Positions 12,612 to 12,722 of a stretch of 12,722 nt of DNA are shown in pieces; positions within the stretch are counted from its first letter, which is position 1, and each line of letters starts with the position of its first letter. Below the pieces are notes generated by a model. It had not been told where the DNA came from. It ran no database searches and saw only the letters and a program-made list of their open reading frames with translations. The position numbers and the translations under genes were made by a program. The DNA comes from Ferroplasma sp037442045 (lineage in GTDB: Archaea; Thermoplasmatota; Thermoplasmata; Thermoplasmatales; Thermoplasmataceae): NCBI RefSeq assembly GCF_037442045.1, contig NZ_JBBIRC010000039.1, forward strand, positions 1 to 12,722, in the 5' to 3' direction.

Positions 12612-12722
12612 ATGCCTAAACCGTATGTAGCAATAAATGAAGTAGAGATGTTGAATAACGACACAACCATGCAAATGTTTTCGCAGGTTGGTCCAAAAGT
12701 TTGCCAGGTAACAGCCAGACAC
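12612..12722 (+). CDS. sor: Sulfur oxygenase/reductase, 5' part only
   Basis: The first 37 codons of a gene cut by the window edge. The protein starts MPKPYVAINEVEM and reaches QVGPKVCQVTARH. This nearly matches the N-terminus of Acidianus sulfur oxygenase/reductase as I recall it (MPKPYVAIN, then VGPKVCMVTARH). The cysteine falls at position 31, the catalytic persulfide cysteine of that enzyme. The enzyme is a cytoplasmic, non-haem iron 24-mer that converts elemental sulfur and oxygen to sulfite, thiosulfate and sulfide without external cofactors. Homologues are known in Ferroplasma and Picrophilus. The start is fixed by the family N-terminus and by GGTGAG 5 nt upstream. Only about one eighth of the protein is visible, so intactness cannot be judged. 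Confidence 0.92.
   Translation, partial: MPKPYVAINEVEMLNNDTTMQMFSQVGPKVCQVTARH

Overview
The window reads as chromosomal DNA of an acidophilic archaeon of the Thermoplasmatales, most likely the Ferroplasma/Acidiplasma/Picrophilus group. The evidence is a very AT-rich composition, archaeal TATA-box promoters placed about 25-28 bp before start codons, an archaeal gene set (Rpb7, Spt4, RpS24e, RpS27ae, GTP-dependent dephospho-CoA kinase), a close homologue of the Thermoplasma actin-like protein Ta0583, and the first 37 codons of a sulfur oxygenase/reductase gene at the right edge. The genus is an inference.

Layout. 210-1193: actin-like ATPase on +. 1194-1950: long AT-rich spacer with no gene I can support. 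1951-2304: short NfeD-type membrane protein. 2478-2777: DUF2175-type zinc protein with a perfect 20-bp dyad over its promoter. 4504-2783 on -: a compact, overlapping five-gene operon (rpoE'/rpb7, spt4, dephospho-CoA kinase, rps24e, rps27ae) that meets the DUF2175 gene tail to tail with a 5-bp gap. rps27ae has only 51 codons. 4505-4856: divergent promoter region holding a potentially structured element closed by a 14-bp inverted repeat. 4857-7150: asnS and hemE, joined by an ATGA overlap. 7898-7175 on -: a HEPN/MNT gene pair.

7940-8440 holds the wreck of an IS607-type transposon. The MerR-like N-terminus of the serine recombinase TnpA is joined to the last 58 codons of TnpB by an internal deletion, and an 11-bp tandem duplication at the joint is all that keeps the two pieces out of frame. 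8738-8953 on -: DUF167 protein. 9135-10837: DrrAB-type ABC exporter pair. 10913-12181: MIT-domain Vps4/CdvC-type AAA ATPase. 12182-12611: AT-rich spacer and sor promoter. 12612-12722: 5' end of sor.

Functionally most of the window is housekeeping: transcription and translation, CoA, Asn-tRNA and tetrapyrrole synthesis. It also carries two cytoskeleton or membrane-remodelling type ATPases (actin-like and Vps4-like), one exporter and a sulfur-oxidation gene. The accessory part is 7175-8440, where a HEPN/MNT pair abuts transposon debris. Single genes and operon-leading genes mostly have a TATA box close to the start and no Shine-Dalgarno, so are probably leaderless. Operon-internal genes and rpb7 have clear Shine-Dalgarno sequences.
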